Positions 8,071-18,074 of a stretch of DNA of 64,000 bases are shown piece after piece. Under the pieces are notes generated by a model. That model did not search any database, was not told where the DNA came from, and saw nothing but the letters and a program-made list of their open reading frames with translations. Origin of the DNA: Enterococcus montenegrensis (GTDB taxonomy: Bacteria > Bacillota > Bacilli > Lactobacillales > Enterococcaceae); assembly GCF_029983095.1 (NCBI RefSeq), contig NZ_CP120467.1, positions 1,403,501 through 1,467,500 of the forward strand. The letters are read 5' to 3'. The stretch's first letter is position 1; every line of letters starts with the position of its first letter. A program made the translations under genes and the position numbers.

Positions 8071-8952
8071 ATGATTGTTTCAACAATTGGGCAAGGACTG
8101 TTATGGTCCTTGCTGGGAATTGGGATTTATTTAACTTATCGTATTTTAAATTTTCCTGATATGACAACAGAGGGAACGTTCCCTTTAGGTGGCGCTGTGT
8201 GCGTGACTGCAATTACCAGTGGAATTCATCCTATCTTGGCAACGTTATTAGGTGTTTTAGCTGGGATGGCAGCTGGCTTTGTTACCGGAATTTTATTTAC
8301 CAAAGGGAAAATACCGGTGATTTTAGCTGGGATTTTAGTTATGGCAGGGTTGAATTCAGTTATTTTATTTGTCATGCAAAGTCCCAACAAAGGGTTAAGT
8401 AATTTTCCTAGGATTCAAACTTTTTTTACTAATTTAAACCTACCTAATTATTTTGACATCGTCATTTTAGGCTTACTTGCGGTTATTATTACAATAATTT
8501 CAGTCCTTTTTTTCATTAATACTGACTTAGGCCAAGCCTATATTGCTACTGGCGATAATGAAGTAATGGCCCGCTCATTAGGGATTAAAACCGATCGCAT
8601 GAAGATTTTAGGGTTAACAATTTCTAATGGCGTAATTGCATTATCCGGAGCACTTATTTCGCAAAATGACGGGTATGCTGATGTTTCAAAGGGGACTGGG
8701 GTAATCGTTATCGGTCTGGCTTCAATTATAATTGGAGAAGTATTATTTGGTGAATTAGCCTTTGCTGAACGGCTGATTGCAGTGGTAGTGGGCAGTATTA
8801 TTTATCAAGCAATTATCACCTTAATTATTTATCTAGGCTTTGATACAACGTATTTGAAAATTTTCTCTTCTACAATCTTAGCGATTTGTTTAATGATTCC
8901 AACCCTGAAAGAAAAATTGAATTTAAAAACTGGATTGGAAAAGGAGGCATAG
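8071..8952 (+). CDS. trpY: Tryptophan-type ABC transporter permease
   Basis: A 293-residue membrane protein with about 8-9 hydrophobic helices, of the branched-chain-permease-like fold that pairs with PF04392 binding proteins. Typical stretches are LGIGIYLTYRILNFPDMTTEGTFPLGGA at the start and GTGVIVIGLASIIIGEVLFG late in the protein. It lies 4 bases after trpX and shares its leader control. It should form the membrane channel of the importer as a dimer. Confidence 0.88.
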   Translation: MIVSTIGQGLLWSLLGIGIYLTYRILNFPDMTTEGTFPLGGAVCVTAITSGIHPILATLLGVLAGMAAGFVTGILFTKGKIPVILAGILVMAGLNSVILFVMQSPNKGLSNFPRIQTFFTNLNLPNYFDIVILGLLAVIITIISVLFFINTDLGQAYIATGDNEVMARSLGIKTDRMKILGLTISNGVIALSGALISQNDGYADVSKGTGVIVIGLASIIIGEVLFGELAFAERLIAVVVGSIIYQAIITLIIYLGFDTTYLKIFSSTILAICLMIPTLKEKLNLKTGLEKEA

Positions 8953-8955
8953 CCT

Positions 8956-9720
8956 GTGAGCGTATTAACGATAAAAAATGCTGTTAAAAAAATTAAAAAT
9001 GGTGTCGCTGACGAGCGGACGATTTTAAACCATGTCAGTTTAACTTTAAATCCTGGTGATTTTGTCACAATCGTTGGTGGCAATGGGGCAGGAAAAAGTA
9101 CGTTATTTAATACGGTTACTGGAACACTGCCTTTAACGAGTGGCCAAGTTTTTTTAGATGGTGAAAATGTTACTAATTTTGGTGAAGAAAAACGAGCAAA
9201 ATATTTGGGACGGGTCTTTCAAGATCCTAAAATGGGCACAGCCCCGCGGATGACAGTAGCAGAAAATTTACTTTTAGCCGAGCGCAGAGGACAAAAACGG
9301 CGCCTGCGTCCCAGAAATTTAAACGAACGCAAAGAAGATTTCAAACTACTTTGCGCCAAGGTAGGTAATGGCTTAGAAGAACAGCTTGATACGCCTACGG
9401 GCCATTTATCTGGTGGACAAAGACAGGCTTTAAGCTTATTGATGGCCACCATTGAAAGACCAGAACTTTTATTATTAGATGAACATACCGCAGCACTTGA
9501 TCCGAAAACATCAAAAAATATTATGGCACTGACTAATGATTTGGTGACAGAAAATCATTTAACGTGTATGATGATTACCCATCAAATGGAAGATGCTTTA
9601 AAATATGGGAATCGCTTGTTACTTTTGAAAAAAGGAGAAATAGCAAAAGATTTAAATCAAGCAGAAAAAGCGCAACTTACATTGACTGATTTACTGCTCT
9701 TTTTCGAAGAAGATTTGTAA
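8956..9720 (+). CDS. trpZ: Tryptophan-type ABC transporter ATP-binding protein
   Basis: A 254-residue ABC ATPase energising the importer. Walker A GGNGAGKST is near residue 46, the signature LSGGQRQALSLL near 152, Walker B LLLLDEHTAALDP near 172, and the H-loop MMITHQM near 208. The position after DE holds His-Thr rather than the usual Pro/Ala-Thr-Ser, which is common in this subfamily. GTG 8956 is the start, preceded by AAGGAGG inside the end of the permease gene. No terminator was seen between it and the aro promoter. Confidence 0.9.
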   Translation: MSVLTIKNAVKKIKNGVADERTILNHVSLTLNPGDFVTIVGGNGAGKSTLFNTVTGTLPLTSGQVFLDGENVTNFGEEKRAKYLGRVFQDPKMGTAPRMTVAENLLLAERRGQKRRLRPRNLNERKEDFKLLCAKVGNGLEEQLDTPTGHLSGGQRQALSLLMATIERPELLLLDEHTAALDPKTSKNIMALTNDLVTENHLTCMMITHQMEDALKYGNRLLLLKKGEIAKDLNQAEKAQLTLTDLLLFFEEDL

Positions 9721-9758
9721 AAATTGATGAAAGAAACAATAGTTCTTACAAAAACTAG

Positions 9759-9787
9759 TTGACAGACCTAAAAAATCAATCTATACT
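9759..9787 (+). promoter_or_regulatory. Promoter of the aromatic leader and aro operon
   Basis: TTGACA (9759-9764), 17 bases, TATACT (9782-9787): near-consensus vegetative promoter, 34 bases before the leader-peptide ATG. Confidence 0.85.
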
Positions 9788-9821
9788 TAACACCATCTTA
9801 ATCAGTTCGGAGGACTTTTTT

Positions 9822-9878
9822 ATGTTACAAAAAAGCAAACCACAACTGAATAATTATTACTTTAGCTATTTTAGATAG
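9822..9878 (+). CDS. Tyr/Phe-codon leader peptide (18 aa)
   Basis: A short ORF encoding MLQKSKPQLNNYYFSYFR. CGGAGGA lies 6 bases before the ATG. The codons from 9855 to 9872 read Tyr-Tyr-Phe-Ser-Tyr-Phe, five aromatic residues of six, immediately before Arg and the TAG stop (9876-9878). The stop overlaps the first attenuator stem, exactly as in the Trp leader upstream. It is expected to report charged tRNA-Tyr and tRNA-Phe, the end products of the operon it precedes. Confidence 0.82.
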   Translation: MLQKSKPQLNNYYFSYFR

Positions 9879-10066
9879 TTTGTATTCATGAAAACATGGA
9901 TACAAACCAAAGCAGTTTGTATCTATGATGGCTAGGGGATTTTGGAATGACTTTAAAGCCACGTAGATCAAGAATCTATAGTGGCTATTTTTATACCATC
10001 GAAAAATGTATTTTTCGTGTCAGGTGTTCACTGTAGATTGTTGTATCTTAGGTGGGCACTTTTTTT
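9878..10066 (+). promoter_or_regulatory. Ribosome-mediated Tyr/Phe attenuator with two terminators
   Basis: P1: GTTTGTAT (9878-9885) with 9900-9907. P2: 9899-9907 with GTTTGTATC (9915-9923). Antiterminator: ATCTA (9921-9925) with 9964-9968 and TGGCT (9929-9933) with 9957-9961. Terminator 1: GCCAC g TAGAT (9958-9968) with ATCTA ta GTGGC (9974-9985), then ATTTTTAT. A further hairpin is at 10000-10016, and a second terminator pairs 10024-10031 with 10052-10059 (two G-U pairs) followed by T7. Each structure excludes the next, giving the same on/off logic as the Trp leader. How the second terminator is overridden is not clear. Confidence 0.75.
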
Positions 10067-10104
10067 GTACCCATAGGCTTTAAAAATTTAAGGAGTGAAA
10101 AAAA

Positions 10105-10968
10105 ATGGAAATAACTGGTTATACCCGTTTGGCAGGTCTTATTGCTAAACCAGCAAAGCATAGCATTTCACCATTAATGCACAACACCGCTTTTAAAGCC
10201 AATAATATTGATGCAGTTTATTTGTCTTTTGAGGTTGAAAAGCCACAATTAGCCGCTGTAATCAAAAGTATTACGGCACTGAATATGATTGGTGCAAATG
10301 TTTCAATGCCCTATAAAATGGCCGTCATTCCTTATTTGGATGAATTAAGTGAGGCAGCCAAATTAATTGGTGCAGTTAATACAATTGTTCCTTCAGGTAA
10401 TGGGCTAGTAGGACACAATACCGATGGAAATGGTTTTATGCGTAGCCTAGCAGATATCAATGTGGACATTATCAAAAAAGAAATGACCATTATTGGTGCA
10501 GGTGGGGCAGCGACAGCCATTTGTGTACAAGCTGCCTTAGATGGGGTCAAAAAAATTAATGTTTTTAATCGCCAGGATGATTTTTTTGCGACAAGTCAGG
10601 CAAAGTTAGAGACAATAGCGCAAAAAACACAATGTACGATTACTTTACGTGATTTGGCAGATACAAAAGCAGTAAATACTGCGATTTACCACAGTCATTT
10701 ATTAGTAAATGCTACTGCTGTCGGCATGAAACCAAATGAAGATCAGACTGCACTTTCTGATTTTAGTGCCTTTCACGAAAATTTAGCCGTCTATGACGTC
10801 ATTTATAATCCAAGGGAAACAAAATTATTACAAATTGCAAAAGAAAAAGGCTTAAAAACAGCTAATGGCTTAGGTATGTTACTGTATCAAGGTGCCTATG
10901 CATTTGAATTATGGACCGGTAAAAAAATGCCGTTAGAAATTGTTAAACCACTAGTAGAAAACAGTTAA
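10105..10968 (+). CDS. aroE: Shikimate dehydrogenase
   Basis: A 287-residue NADPH enzyme reducing 3-dehydroshikimate to shikimate. The substrate site KHSISPLMHN is near residue 20, the catalytic Lys lies in GANVSMPYK, the nucleotide fold has IIGAGGAATA near 133, and the C-terminal GLGMLLYQGAYAFELWTG is conserved. AAGGAG precedes ATG 10105. It is the first gene after the Tyr/Phe attenuator and begins the eight-gene aro operon. Confidence 0.95.
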   Translation: MEITGYTRLAGLIAKPAKHSISPLMHNTAFKANNIDAVYLSFEVEKPQLAAVIKSITALNMIGANVSMPYKMAVIPYLDELSEAAKLIGAVNTIVPSGNGLVGHNTDGNGFMRSLADINVDIIKKEMTIIGAGGAATAICVQAALDGVKKINVFNRQDDFFATSQAKLETIAQKTQCTITLRDLADTKAVNTAIYHSHLLVNATAVGMKPNEDQTALSDFSAFHENLAVYDVIYNPRETKLLQIAKEKGLKTANGLGMLLYQGAYAFELWTGKKMPLEIVKPLVENS

Positions 10969-10982
10969 AAGGAGCAGATAAA

Positions 10983-12008
10983 ATGATTGTAATTATGAAG
11001 CAAGGTGCCACGAAAGAACAAGTAGAATTAGTTGTTAAACGAATTAAAAAAGAAGGACTTGATGTAAATATCGATCAAGGAACTGAACATATTGTAATTG
11101 GATTAAAAGGCGATGTTAGAGGGATGCAAGATGTGCCTTTTAATACTTACGAAGGTGTCGAAAAGACACTAAAAATTTCCAACACCTACAAATTAACCTC
11201 TCGGGAATTCCACCCAGGAGATACTGTTGTTGATGTAGATGGTGTTAAAATTGGTGATGGAAGTTTTGTAACAATGGCTGGACCTTGTTCCATTGAAGGC
11301 TTAGAGCAAATTCGAGAATGTGCCAAAATTGCGAAAGCTGGCGGTGCACAAATTTTACGAGGCGGCGCTTTTAAACCCCGAACTTCACCTTATGCTTTTC
11401 AAGGTTTAGAAGAAGAAGGGCTAAAATATATTCGCCAAGCGGCCGATGAATTTGACATGAAAGTTATCACTGAAGTCATGGATGAAGGCCATATTGAGAT
11501 GGTGGCTGAATACAGCGACATTTTACAAATTGGCGCGCGTAATATGCAAAACTACAAATTATTGCAAGCTGTCGGTAAAACTGGCAAACCAATCGGCTTA
11601 AAACGCGGTATCGCAGGAACAATTGATGAATGGTTAAATGCGGCAGAATACATTGCGGTTCAAGATAAATCTCCTGTAATTTTTATTGAGCGCGGAATTC
11701 GCACTTACGAAACTGCCACCCGGAACACTTTTGACTTGTCTGCTGTTCCTTTGATTAAAAAACTAAGCCACTTTCCAATTATCGTCGATCCAAGCCATGG
11801 TACTGGTGTCTGGGATCTGGTTACACCAATGGCTAGAGCAGGTGTGGCAGCAGGAGCTGATGGCATGATCGTTGAAATTCATCCTGATCCAAAGAACGCT
11901 TGGTCTGATGGACAACAATCATTAAATGAAGAAAACTACATGAAGATGATGCAAGAAGTTACTATTTTAAATGCTGCGATGGAAAAAATTAAAGAAATCG
12001 AGGGCTAG
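10983..12008 (+). CDS. aroF: 3-deoxy-D-arabino-heptulosonate 7-phosphate (DAHP) synthase, type I-beta
   Basis: A 341-residue enzyme joining PEP and erythrose 4-phosphate, the first committed aromatic step. The first 70 residues form the ferredoxin-like regulatory domain ([20 protein letters not shown]). The TIM-barrel core shows [26 protein letters not shown] and VDPSHGTG with metal and PEP ligands. The domain layout predicts feedback control by an end product or intermediate. It follows aroE by 14 bases. The subclass is usually named aroF, aroA(f) or aroG; the symbol is a convention. Confidence 0.93.
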   Translation: MIVIMKQGATKEQVELVVKRIKKEGLDVNIDQGTEHIVIGLKGDVRGMQDVPFNTYEGVEKTLKISNTYKLTSREFHPGDTVVDVDGVKIGDGSFVTMAGPCSIEGLEQIRECAKIAKAGGAQILRGGAFKPRTSPYAFQGLEEEGLKYIRQAADEFDMKVITEVMDEGHIEMVAEYSDILQIGARNMQNYKLLQAVGKTGKPIGLKRGIAGTIDEWLNAAEYIAVQDKSPVIFIERGIRTYETATRNTFDLSAVPLIKKLSHFPIIVDPSHGTGVWDLVTPMARAGVAAGADGMIVEIHPDPKNAWSDGQQSLNEENYMKMMQEVTILNAAMEKIKEIEG

Positions 12009-12010
12009 TT

Positions 12011-13075
12011 ATGTGGGTTGATTTAAAGGAACATTCCTATGAAATCATAATAAAGCGTGGTGCATTGGAACAGTTGGGAACTTGGGTTGCTTCTTTATGG
12101 ACACCACAAAAAATAGCAATTATTACCGATAGTAATGTCGCGCCTGTATATAGTCAAACGGTTATGAAGCAATTAACTCGTGTAGGTTTTTCACCCTATT
12201 TAGCCGTAGTTCCGGCCGGAGAAGCAAGTAAATCTTTAACGCAAGCTGCACAATTGTACGACTTTTTAGCCGAAGCAGGATTTACCCGTAGTGATGGGAT
12301 TATTGCTTTAGGCGGTGGTGTAATTGGTGATTTAGCCGGTTTTGTTGCTTCGACATATATGCGGGGCATTCATTTTTTGCAGATTCCCACGACCTTATTA
12401 GCGCAAGTTGATTCAAGTATCGGTGGTAAAACAGGCGTCAATACGCAAAAAGCAAAAAATTTAGTTGGAACTTTTAGTCAGCCAACAGGGGTTTTAATCG
12501 ATCCAGCTGTTTTAAAGACTCTCGAAATACGCCGTGTGCGTGAGGGAATTGCAGAAATTATTAAATCGGCAGCGATTGCTGATTTAATTTTATGGGAGAA
12601 ATTAAAAGCGTTAAAAGATGAAGCAGATTTATTAAATCAGGCAGAAGTTGTTATCACGTCAGCACTTGAAGTAAAGCGTCAAGTGGTGCAAGAAGATGAA
12701 TTTGATAACGGAATGCGACTCATTTTAAATTTTGGGCATACAATCGGCCACGCAATAGAAAATACTGCCGGTTATGGCGTTATTAGCCATGGCGAAGGCG
12801 TTGCTTTAGGTATGGTGAAAATTAACAGTGTTGCTGAGGCAAAAGGGTTATCTCCAGTGGGAAGTACCGCACAACTAAAAGAGATGATTACAAAATTTCA
12901 TTTACCTACCCGTCTACCAACTTGGGATGAACAAGCGCTGTATAGTGCAATTACACATGACAAAAAGGCTCGTGGAACTAATTTAAAATTGATTTTACTA
13001 AAAGAAATTGGGGAAGCAAAAATTGTTGAAGTTCCCTTAACTGAAATGAAAGATTACTTAAAGGAGGCGTTATGA
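12011..13075 (+). CDS. aroB: 3-dehydroquinate synthase
   Basis: A 354-residue NAD- and metal-dependent cyclase making 3-dehydroquinate from DAHP. NAD-binding [15 protein letters not shown] is near residue 98, [20 protein letters not shown] follows, and metal ligands lie in [13 protein letters not shown] and [10 protein letters not shown]. It starts 2 bases after aroF and its TGA overlaps the first candidate ATG of aroC. Confidence 0.95.
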   Translation: MWVDLKEHSYEIIIKRGALEQLGTWVASLWTPQKIAIITDSNVAPVYSQTVMKQLTRVGFSPYLAVVPAGEASKSLTQAAQLYDFLAEAGFTRSDGIIALGGGVIGDLAGFVASTYMRGIHFLQIPTTLLAQVDSSIGGKTGVNTQKAKNLVGTFSQPTGVLIDPAVLKTLEIRRVREGIAEIIKSAAIADLILWEKLKALKDEADLLNQAEVVITSALEVKRQVVQEDEFDNGMRLILNFGHTIGHAIENTAGYGVISHGEGVALGMVKINSVAEAKGLSPVGSTAQLKEMITKFHLPTRLPTWDEQALYSAITHDKKARGTNLKLILLKEIGEAKIVEVPLTEMKDYLKEAL

Positions 13076-14241
13076 TGCGCTATTTAACAGCAGGAGAATC
13101 TCATGGACCGGAATTGACTGCCATTATTGAAGGTATACCAGCAGGACTGCCACTTTTAGCAGCAGATATTGATGTGGAATTAGCACGGCGTCAAGGTGGC
13201 TATGGTCGTGGTGGTCGCATGAAAATCGAAAAAGATCAGGTTCGCATTACTTCTGGTGTGCGCCATGGTAAAACATTAGGCTCACCAATTACTTTAGTCG
13301 TAAAAAATCGTGACTGGAAAAATTGGCAAACTGTTATGGCTGCAGAAGAAGTAGCTAAAAAAGATCAAAAGCTCCGCCAAGTCACACACCCACGGCCGGG
13401 TCATGCGGATTTAGTTGGTGGCATGAAGTACCATCACGATGATTTGCGTAATGTTTTAGAACGTTCTTCAGCTAGAGAAACAACAATGCGGGTGGCTGTT
13501 GGAGCCGTGGCAAAAAAACTATTAAAAGAATTAGCAATTGAGGTGGCCGGCCATGTTACAGTTCTAGGTGGCATTAAAGCGAGCATTCCTGCAGAAATTA
13601 GCATTGCAGAAGTAAAGAAGCGCTCTGAGGAATCTGATGTTCGCGTAGTGGATGTAGCTGTTGAAGAAAAAATGAAACAGTTAATTGATCAGACGAAAAA
13701 AAATGGTGATACAATTGGTGGTGTTGTTGAGGTTTTAGTGGGAAATGTTCCCGCTGGTCTTGGTAGCTATGTCCAATGGGATACCAAATTAGATGCCAAA
13801 CTGGCCCAAGCGATTGTCGGAATCAATGCTTTTAAAGGCGTAGAATTTGGTGTTGGTTTTGAGTCGGCGAATTTACCAGGTTCTAAAGTAATGGATGAAA
13901 TTATTTGGTCACAAGAAACTGGTTACCGCCGGACAACCAATCACTTAGGTGGCTTTGAAGGTGGAATGACCAACGGTGAAACGATCATCGTAAAAGGTGT
14001 GATGAAGCCCATTCCGACTTTGTATAAACCTTTAATGAGCGTCGATATCCAGACAAAAGAACCCTACAAAGCGAGTGTGGAGCGTTCAGACAGTACAGCT
14101 GTTCCTGCTGCAAGTGTCGTTTGTGAAAATGTGGTTGCGACTGTCTTAGCAAATGAAATTTTAGACAAATTTTCCAGCGATTCTTTTGAAGAATTGAAAA
14201 CAGCTGTGGCCCAGTATCGCCAATACCTTAAAAACTTTTAG
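13075..14241 (+). CDS. aroC: Chorismate synthase
   Basis: A 388-residue FMN-dependent enzyme releasing phosphate from EPSP to give chorismate. Conserved stretches are [12 protein letters not shown] at the start, [24 protein letters not shown], and [14 protein letters not shown]. Two adjacent ATG codons exist (13072, 13075); homologues begin [12 protein letters not shown], so 13075 is preferred. GGAGG is 7-10 bases upstream inside aroB. Confidence 0.95.
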   Translation: MRYLTAGESHGPELTAIIEGIPAGLPLLAADIDVELARRQGGYGRGGRMKIEKDQVRITSGVRHGKTLGSPITLVVKNRDWKNWQTVMAAEEVAKKDQKLRQVTHPRPGHADLVGGMKYHHDDLRNVLERSSARETTMRVAVGAVAKKLLKELAIEVAGHVTVLGGIKASIPAEISIAEVKKRSEESDVRVVDVAVEEKMKQLIDQTKKNGDTIGGVVEVLVGNVPAGLGSYVQWDTKLDAKLAQAIVGINAFKGVEFGVGFESANLPGSKVMDEIIWSQETGYRRTTNHLGGFEGGMTNGETIIVKGVMKPIPTLYKPLMSVDIQTKEPYKASVERSDSTAVPAASVVCENVVATVLANEILDKFSSDSFEELKTAVAQYRQYLKNF

Positions 14242-14253
14242 GAGGTCTTTTAG

Positions 14254-15345
14254 ATGGAGCAAAAAGTTTTTATTGTAGGCTTGGGACTAATTGGCTCATC
14301 TCTTGCTTTAGCCATAAAAAAAGAACATTTAAACGTAAAAATTATTGGGTTTGATTGGCACGAAAAAACAGGTGCAATTGCCCTTAAAAAAGGTATTGTT
14401 TCCGCTTTAGCAACTGACTTTGCAGCAGGTGCCAAAGAAGCTGATATTATTATCTTAGCAGTACCAGTTTTTAAAACCATTGACTATTTAGAAGAATTAG
14501 CCCAATTGCAGCTAAAAAAAGATGTAATCGTAACCGATGTCGCCAGTACAAAAGGTCAAATAATGGTAGCTGCTACAAATTTACCATTTACTTTTATTGG
14601 CGGACACCCCATGGCCGGTTCACATAAGTCTGGCGTAACAGCAGCGGACGTCAATTTATTTGAAAATGCCTACTATATTTTTACAAATCAAAACGCACCG
14701 CAAAGTAAACTGCGCTTATTAGAAGAACTATTACGGGGAACTCGGGCAAAATTTGTAGAACTAGCGCCAAAAGAACATGACCAAATTACAGCTATGCTAA
14801 GTCATTTGCCACACATCATTGCAGCAGGGTTAGTCACGCAAGGGGACATCTTTAATCAAGAACATCCTCGCGCCAAACAATTAGCCGCCGGGGGCTTTCG
14901 GGATATCACGCGAATTGCATCTTCTGATCCGATAATGTGGACAGAAATACTGTTAAGTAATAAGAATGCGATTTTACAGCAGTTGGAAAGTTGGACCGAA
15001 GAAATGAAAAAAGTTCAAAATTGGCTAGTAACTGAGGATGAGGGTGCAATTTTTACTTTTTTTAATCAGGCTAAAGATAACAGAGACCGCCTGCCAGTTC
15101 ATAAAAATGGTGCGATTCCTGCCTTTTACGATTTGTTTGTCGATGTTCCGGATGCGCCCGGCGTAATTGCAGAGGTAACGGGTCTATTGGGGCATAATCA
15201 AATCAATTTAATTAATCTGAAAATTCAGGAAACTAGAGAAGATATTCACGGTATTTTGCAAATCAGTTTTCGCAATGAACAGGATTTAATGCGTGCGAAA
15301 GCCTGTATTTTGCAAAATACCAATTATCCCGCGCGAATTAAATAA
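14254..15345 (+). CDS. tyrA: Prephenate dehydrogenase with ACT domain
   Basis: A 363-residue enzyme oxidatively decarboxylating prephenate to 4-hydroxyphenylpyruvate for tyrosine. The NAD fold opens with VGLGLIGSSLALAIK. GGHPMAGSHKSG and LSHLPHIIAAGL mark the active site. A C-terminal ACT domain (about 295-363, VDVPDAPGVIAEVTGLLG) is a likely tyrosine sensor. AGGAGG precedes the ATG. There is no fused chorismate mutase, so that activity must come from elsewhere. Confidence 0.93.
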   Translation: MEQKVFIVGLGLIGSSLALAIKKEHLNVKIIGFDWHEKTGAIALKKGIVSALATDFAAGAKEADIIILAVPVFKTIDYLEELAQLQLKKDVIVTDVASTKGQIMVAATNLPFTFIGGHPMAGSHKSGVTAADVNLFENAYYIFTNQNAPQSKLRLLEELLRGTRAKFVELAPKEHDQITAMLSHLPHIIAAGLVTQGDIFNQEHPRAKQLAAGGFRDITRIASSDPIMWTEILLSNKNAILQQLESWTEEMKKVQNWLVTEDEGAIFTFFNQAKDNRDRLPVHKNGAIPAFYDLFVDVPDAPGVIAEVTGLLGHNQINLINLKIQETREDIHGILQISFRNEQDLMRAKACILQNTNYPARIK

Positions 15346-15365
15346 GCAACTAAAAGGAGAGCATT

Positions 15366-16655
15366 ATGGATTTATTACAAGCACAAAAAGGTTTGCAAGG
15401 AAGCATTACGGTACCGTCTGATAAGTCAATTTCTCATCGTAGTATTATGTTTGGTGCTCTGGCGACGGGCCAAACGACCATTAAAAATTTTTTGCGGGCC
15501 CAAGATTGTTTAAGTACGCTAAAGGCTTTTAAAAAATTGGGCGTTCCAATCTTCGATGATGGAAAGACAATTACGGTGACAGGCGTTGGATTCAATGGTC
15601 TAAAGGCTTGTGATAAAGCAATTGATGTTGGTAACTCTGGCACTACTATTCGTCTAATGATGGGAATTTTAGCTGGTCAAGATTTCTCTACCACTTTGTT
15701 TGGCGATGCTTCTTTAAATAGACGGCCAATGGAACGGGTAATGGCTCCTTTGCGCCAGATGGGAGCAACACTATTGGGGGATAATGGCAGTGAGTTTCCG
15801 CCAATTACAATTAATGGAACAAACAACTTACAGCCCATTCACTACCAAATGCCAGTTGCAAGCGCCCAAGTAAAATCGGCTATTCTTTTTGCAGCACTGC
15901 AAGCTAAGGGAACTTCCACCATTGTTGAAAAGGAAATTTCCCGTAATCATACCGAAGAGATGATCCGTCAATTCGGCGGTAAAATCACCGCAAATAAAAA
16001 AGAAATAACCGTAAGTGGACCGCAAACTTTGACTGGACAAAATGTGGTTATTCCAGGAGATATTTCTTCGGCTGCCTTTTTCTTGGTTGCTGGAGCGATT
16101 ACATCCGGGAGTCAATTGATACTAAAAAATGTTGGAATGAATCCAACGCGGACCGGAATTGTGGATGTTTTGACACAAATGGGCGCCCGCTTAGAAATAG
16201 AAAATTATGACGAGAAAAATCAAGCAGCGGATTTAAAAATGACAACATCGACATTGACTGCCACGATTATCGCCGGTGAAATCATTCCTCGTTTAATTGA
16301 TGAACTGCCCGTGATTGCTCTGCTGGCAACACAAGCTCACGGTCAAACAATTATTAAAGATGCCCAAGAACTTAAGGTGAAAGAAACGAATCGAATTGAT
16401 GCTACAGCAGAAGAATTACAGAAGATGGGGGCAGATATTACTCCGACAGCAGATGGCTTAATAATCAATGGCCCCACACCATTAAAAGGCGCTCATGTAT
16501 CCAGTCGCGGCGATCACCGCATTGGGATGATGTTACAAATTGCTGCTTTAATTGCCACCGGCAAAACACAATTGGATCAACCTGAGGCGATTAATATTTC
16601 TTACCCTGGATTTTTTGACGATGTTAAAAATATAGTAGGTGAAAAAAATGAATAG
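15366..16655 (+). CDS. aroA: 3-phosphoshikimate 1-carboxyvinyltransferase (EPSP synthase)
   Basis: A 429-residue enzyme joining shikimate 3-phosphate and PEP. Motifs: [10 protein letters not shown] near residue 20, [13 protein letters not shown] near 93, [18 protein letters not shown] and [10 protein letters not shown]. The sequence after GNSGT lacks the E. coli NAGTAMR form and is of the class II type common in Gram-positives. The end overlaps the aroK start. Confidence 0.95.
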   Translation: MDLLQAQKGLQGSITVPSDKSISHRSIMFGALATGQTTIKNFLRAQDCLSTLKAFKKLGVPIFDDGKTITVTGVGFNGLKACDKAIDVGNSGTTIRLMMGILAGQDFSTTLFGDASLNRRPMERVMAPLRQMGATLLGDNGSEFPPITINGTNNLQPIHYQMPVASAQVKSAILFAALQAKGTSTIVEKEISRNHTEEMIRQFGGKITANKKEITVSGPQTLTGQNVVIPGDISSAAFFLVAGAITSGSQLILKNVGMNPTRTGIVDVLTQMGARLEIENYDEKNQAADLKMTTSTLTATIIAGEIIPRLIDELPVIALLATQAHGQTIIKDAQELKVKETNRIDATAEELQKMGADITPTADGLIINGPTPLKGAHVSSRGDHRIGMMLQIAALIATGKTQLDQPEAINISYPGFFDDVKNIVGEKNE

Positions 16656-17157
16656 TATCTTACTAATTGGCTTTATGGGCGCAGGTAAATCAACTGTAGG
16701 CAGCTTATTGGCCCAAAAGTTAAATTGGCCAATGATTGATTTAGATGATTTAATTACTGAAAAAATAAAAATGCCGATTAATGACTATTTTGACCAATTT
16801 GGTGAAGCTGCTTTTCGTCAAGTTGAATCAAATGTTTTGAAAGACAATCTAAGAACTAAAGCAATTATTGCCACTGGAGGTGGTATTGTGGTCAGTGCGT
16901 TAAACCGCAGTCTTTTAAAAGCACAGCCAAAAGTTATTTATTTAAAAACTGAACCACAAACGCTAGTGACACGGATTAAAAATGACACGAAAAATATTCG
17001 TCCCCTTGCAACAGAAAAAAGTCAGGGAGAGATTATTTCTTTATTAAATGGGCGCCTTACTCATTATGAAGACAGCGCCGCGATTGTCGTTGAGACCACA
17101 GAGCGATCGCCTGAAGAGATAGTTGAAGAAATTATGGAAAGGCTGGCAATGGCATGA
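16648..17157 (+). CDS. aroK: Shikimate kinase
   Basis: A 169-residue P-loop kinase phosphorylating shikimate at O3. Walker [12 protein letters not shown] at residues 9-19, substrate Asp in MIDLDDLI, and ATGGGIVV near residue 74. The frame also offers GTG 16639, but ATG 16648 has AGGTG at a proper distance and gives the family-typical N-terminus. It overlaps the last 8 bases of aroA. Confidence 0.93.
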   Translation: MNSILLIGFMGAGKSTVGSLLAQKLNWPMIDLDDLITEKIKMPINDYFDQFGEAAFRQVESNVLKDNLRTKAIIATGGGIVVSALNRSLLKAQPKVIYLKTEPQTLVTRIKNDTKNIRPLATEKSQGEIISLLNGRLTHYEDSAAIVVETTERSPEEIVEEIMERLAMA

Positions 17158-17978
17158 AAATAGGTTATTTGGGTCCCGAAAGCTCATTTTCTCATCAAGC
17201 GGCACGAAAGCAATTTGCAAAAGAAAGCTTAATTGCCTATGCTTCTATTCCAGCCTGTTTACAAGCAGCTCTTAAAGAAGAAATAGACTTTGCAATTGTT
17301 CCAATCGAGAATTCTTTAGAAGGAACGGTTCATGCTACGATTGATACGTTATCTCAAAATCCTAGATTACAGGTCTTATCCGAAGTAATTTTACCAATCA
17401 AACAACAGCTGTTAGCCTTAACAAAAGGGGATTTCAAAAAGATTTATTCTCATCCGCAAGCTCTAGCACAATCACAAAAATTTCTAGCGACTAATTATCC
17501 AGCGGCAGAATTAATTCCAACAGCTTCCACGACTGCTGCTTGCGATTACGTTGTCACGCATAGTGGTGAAGCAGTCGCTGCAATTGCCTCTTATGAAGCA
17601 GCAACGTTTTATGATTTGAAGGTTATTAGTTCTGATATTCAAGACAACGATTTCAATCAAACCCGTTTTTGGCTTGTGGGTACCAATCAAACCTTTAATT
17701 TTGGTACAGCAGAAAAAATGTCCTTAATTTTAACCTTACCAGCAAATCATGCGGGTGCACTGCATCAGATGTTAGCGGCATTTGGCTGGCGCCAAATTGA
17801 TTTAAGTAAAATTGAATCGCGACCACTTAAAACGAGTCTAGGAGAATATTTTTTTGTAGTCGACCTGTTACTCAATTGCCCGCAGCAATTAATCGAAAAT
17901 GCGTTGGAGGAGATTGAACTTCTAGGCGGTGAAGTTACTTGTTTGGGGACATACCCTGTCAAATTTGCTCACAACTAA
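17154..17978 (+). CDS. pheA: Prephenate dehydratase
   Basis: A 274-residue enzyme converting prephenate to phenylpyruvate. GPESSFSHQAA opens the protein. The catalytic T-R-F lies in NQTRFWLVG near residue 165. A regulatory ACT domain (about 190-270) carries the phenylalanine-binding ESRPLKTSLGEYFFVVD. It overlaps aroK by 4 bases and is followed by a terminator, so it ends the operon. It has no chorismate mutase domain. Confidence 0.95.
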   Translation: MKIGYLGPESSFSHQAARKQFAKESLIAYASIPACLQAALKEEIDFAIVPIENSLEGTVHATIDTLSQNPRLQVLSEVILPIKQQLLALTKGDFKKIYSHPQALAQSQKFLATNYPAAELIPTASTTAACDYVVTHSGEAVAAIASYEAATFYDLKVISSDIQDNDFNQTRFWLVGTNQTFNFGTAEKMSLILTLPANHAGALHQMLAAFGWRQIDLSKIESRPLKTSLGEYFFVVDLLLNCPQQLIENALEEIELLGGEVTCLGTYPVKFAHN

Positions 17979-17992
17979 CATAATTGAAAGAA

Positions 17993-18033
17993 ATGCTATG
18001 AAATGCTTAAGTTTTTTCATAGCATCTTTTTTT
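17993..18033 (+). terminator. Terminator of the aro operon
   Basis: ATGCTATGAAA (17993-18003) pairs with TTTCATAGCAT (18015-18025), followed by c and T7. Confidence 0.88.
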
Positions 18034-18074
18034 GTGACCCAGTTAGGGTAAACTTGTAGAGAAATGATTTACTT

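Noticed and set aside
6842..10066. T-box riboswitch upstream of trpX or aroE
   Set aside because: The conserved T-box string (AGGGTGGNACCGCG) is absent from both leaders, while leader peptides and alternative stems explain them.
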